NCBI RefSeq assembly: GCF_018119395.1
Contig: NZ_JAGPWD010000015.1
Location: 1-64,000 of the forward strand
Source: Massilia sp. ZL223
Lineage (GTDB): Bacteria; Pseudomonadota; Gammaproteobacteria; Burkholderiales; Burkholderiaceae_D
Reading direction: 5' to 3'
Length of the DNA stretch: 64,000 nucleotides
Shown: piece after piece, positions 62,672 to 64,000 of the stretch
Layout of the letters: every line of letters begins with the position of its first letter
How positions within the stretch are numbered: position 1 is the first letter of the stretch
Translations under genes and position numbers: made by a program
The notes under the pieces: generated by a model
Told to the model about the DNA's origin: nothing
The model's input: only the letters and a program-made list of their open reading frames with translations
Databases searched by the model: none

Positions 62672-64000
62672 TCAGGCGCAGCAGCTGGTTTCGGCAGGCT
62701 TGCTGCAGCCGCAGGCGCCTCGTGGCGATGGCGCCGGGACGCAGCAGGAAGCGGCCACCGCGGCCGGGACATCGCAGCAGGAGCCTGCCGGTTCGGCCGT
62801 GCTCTCGTAGGCCAGCCGCGTATTGCAGACACCCGTCTCCGGCAGGTCGAGCTGTACGTCGTCGGCCGCCGCCCTGTCCCCGGCCAGGGCCGCGACGACC
62901 GAGCGCACCTGCTCGTAGCCGGTCGCCATCAGGAAGTTGGGAGCACGGCCGTAACTCTTGGCGCCAACGGCGTAGTAAGCGGATTCCGGGTGCGCCAGTT
63001 CGCGGTGTCCATGTGGGCGGACCGTCCCGCAGCTATGCTCGTTCGGATCGATCAGCGGGGCGAGCGCGTCGGTGCTTTCGAGCCATGGGTCGTGACGCAC
63101 GCGCAGTTCGCGGGTGATGCCGAGGTCGGGCCGCGCACCGGCCGCGCAGATGATGCGGTCGATGCCGTCGACCGTCGGCGCGATGCCGTCGACGGACTCT
63201 CCGGTCACGCGGATTTTTCCGCCATGCTCGGCCAGCTGCTCGATCCGGAAGTTCTGGTGCATTTCCAGTCCACCCGAATCGCGCAAGGCCCGCAGGCGCA
63301 TTCCCAGCTGGCCGCGCGCCTTCAGGCCATCGGCTTCGCCGCCGCCGAACACGCGGGCCAGCTGGGTGCCACGGGTGACCCATACGATGCTCGTGCCTGG
63401 GTGTTCTCGGGCCAGCTGGGCAAGCGCGAGCAAGGCGCCGGCGGCCGAGTGTCCGGCGCCCACGACCATGACTCGCCGGCCAGCGTAAAGTTCGCGTGCG
63501 GCGCCCAGTACGTCGGGCATGCCATAGTCGATCCGTTCTGCCAGCGCCGTTTCGCCCAATGCCGCAATGCCGTCGGCGCCCAGGGGATTCTGATGCGACC
63601 ACGTGCCGGTGGCGTCGATCACGGCGCTGGCCAGGTACTGGCGTACGCCGTCCGCGGTTTCAGCCCGGATGAGGAAGGGCGCAGCGTCGCGGCCCTTGGT
63701 CTTGACCTTGTCGAAACCAGCGCGTGTGATTGCAGTGACGCGGTGGCCGAGATAGAGGTTTGCTGCAATGCCGGGTAGCGCTGCCAATGGGGCCAGGTAC
63801 TGGTCCAGCAATTCGCCGGCGGTCGGCAGGCCATCGTCATCCGGCGCCGCCCAGCCATGGCGCTGCAGCAGGCGCCGCGCCGCCTTGTCGACGTTGTATT
63901 GCCATGGCGAGAAAAGGCGCACATGACGGTATGAAGCCATGTTGGCGCCGACCGTGGTGCCGGCCTCGAGGAGCAAGGGCCTCAGCCCACGCTCGATCAA
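62672..64000 (-). CDS. arsO: ArsO-like flavin monooxygenase, cut by window end
   Basis: At least 442 residues of an NAD(P)/FAD-binding oxidoreductase; the N-terminal FAD-binding GxGxxG lies beyond the window. Visible parts are VRLFSPWQYNVDKAA, AVIDATGTWSHQNPLG and the NADPH-binding VMVVGAGHSAAGALLAL. ArsO-like proteins sit in ars operons and are presumed monooxygenases. The last ~45 residues are an unusual tail with four cysteine clusters (SCCDV, SCCVP, ACGCS, SCCA), suited to bind As(III) or another soft metal. First visible gene of the arsO-MFS-arsR unit. Confidence 0.82.
   Translation of the reverse strand: MIERGLRPLLLEAGTTVGANMASYRHVRLFSPWQYNVDKAARRLLQRHGWAAPDDDGLPTAGELLDQYLAPLAALPGIAANLYLGHRVTAITRAGFDKVKTKGRDAAPFLIRAETADGVRQYLASAVIDATGTWSHQNPLGADGIAALGETALAERIDYGMPDVLGAARELYAGRRVMVVGAGHSAAGALLALAQLAREHPGTSIVWVTRGTQLARVFGGGEADGLKARGQLGMRLRALRDSGGLEMHQNFRIEQLAEHGGKIRVTGESVDGIAPTVDGIDRIICAAGARPDLGITRELRVRHDPWLESTDALAPLIDPNEHSCGTVRPHGHRELAHPESAYYAVGAKSYGRAPNFLMATGYEQVRSVVAALAGDRAAADDVQLDLPETGVCNTRLAYESTAEPAGSCCDVPAAVAASCCVPAPSPRGACGCSKPAETSCCA

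Overview
The window is GC-rich chromosomal DNA from a betaproteobacterium, most likely Oxalobacteraceae of the Massilia type. This rests on the gene order yebC-purD-hemF-nadD-rsfS-rlmH-maf-rng, DUF4214 proteins, a PEP-CTERM protein and generally dense, ATGA-coupled genes. The assignment is inference from gene content, not from a marker-gene comparison. The first ~57 bases are G/C homopolymer and look like a contig-edge artefact.

Layout. 1-4160 (minus): end of a polysaccharide-export locus with a Wzm/Wzt-type ABC transporter and two FkbM methyltransferases, one carrying an N-terminal DUF4214 domain. 4425-4982: a secreted cytochrome c. 5241-9707: a complete type I secretion system (ABC ATPase, HlyD adaptor, TolC-like outer-membrane protein) behind a CRP-type palindrome, followed by a two-repeat DUF4214 protein that may be its substrate. 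10647-17059: tRNA hydroxylase trhO, dnaE and a Cache-type chemoreceptor. 17198-24796: a GT2-PepSY-PepSY operon divergent from an O-antigen-ligase-like gene and msbA, then a GH1-RmlD fusion protein.

25443-35896 is a formate/oxalate island. It holds a ModE-like regulator, an oxalate/formate-type MFS carrier, an NAD-dependent formate dehydrogenase (fused gamma-beta subunit plus the molybdo/tungsto alpha subunit), fdhD, and a Tup-type tungstate ABC transporter. Most of these genes overlap by 1-4 bases. The likely logic is import of formate or oxalate, oxidation of formate to CO2 with NADH formation, and supply and regulation of the W/Mo cofactor.

35853-44131 is accessory: a PEP-CTERM protein, a 3D-domain exported protein coupled to a beta-propeller-like protein, DUF1622, small unknown genes including a degenerate stretch, a LytS/LytR two-component pair, a trypsin-like protease and an HD-domain protein. 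44136-51294 is the conserved housekeeping block. 51398-59530 holds a DUF2182 membrane protein, an EamA transporter, mgsA, a quinone oxidoreductase, a lipoprotein, pepN and fbp.

59621-64000: a tRNA-Thr(CGU) gene is followed by an arsenic-resistance-type cluster: a MarR-ArsN2 fusion, a deleted arsN1 remnant, ArsR, an MFS permease and an ArsO-like flavoprotein with a Cys-rich tail, cut by the window end. A family of REP-like palindromes recurs at six intergenic places, three times as inverted pairs.
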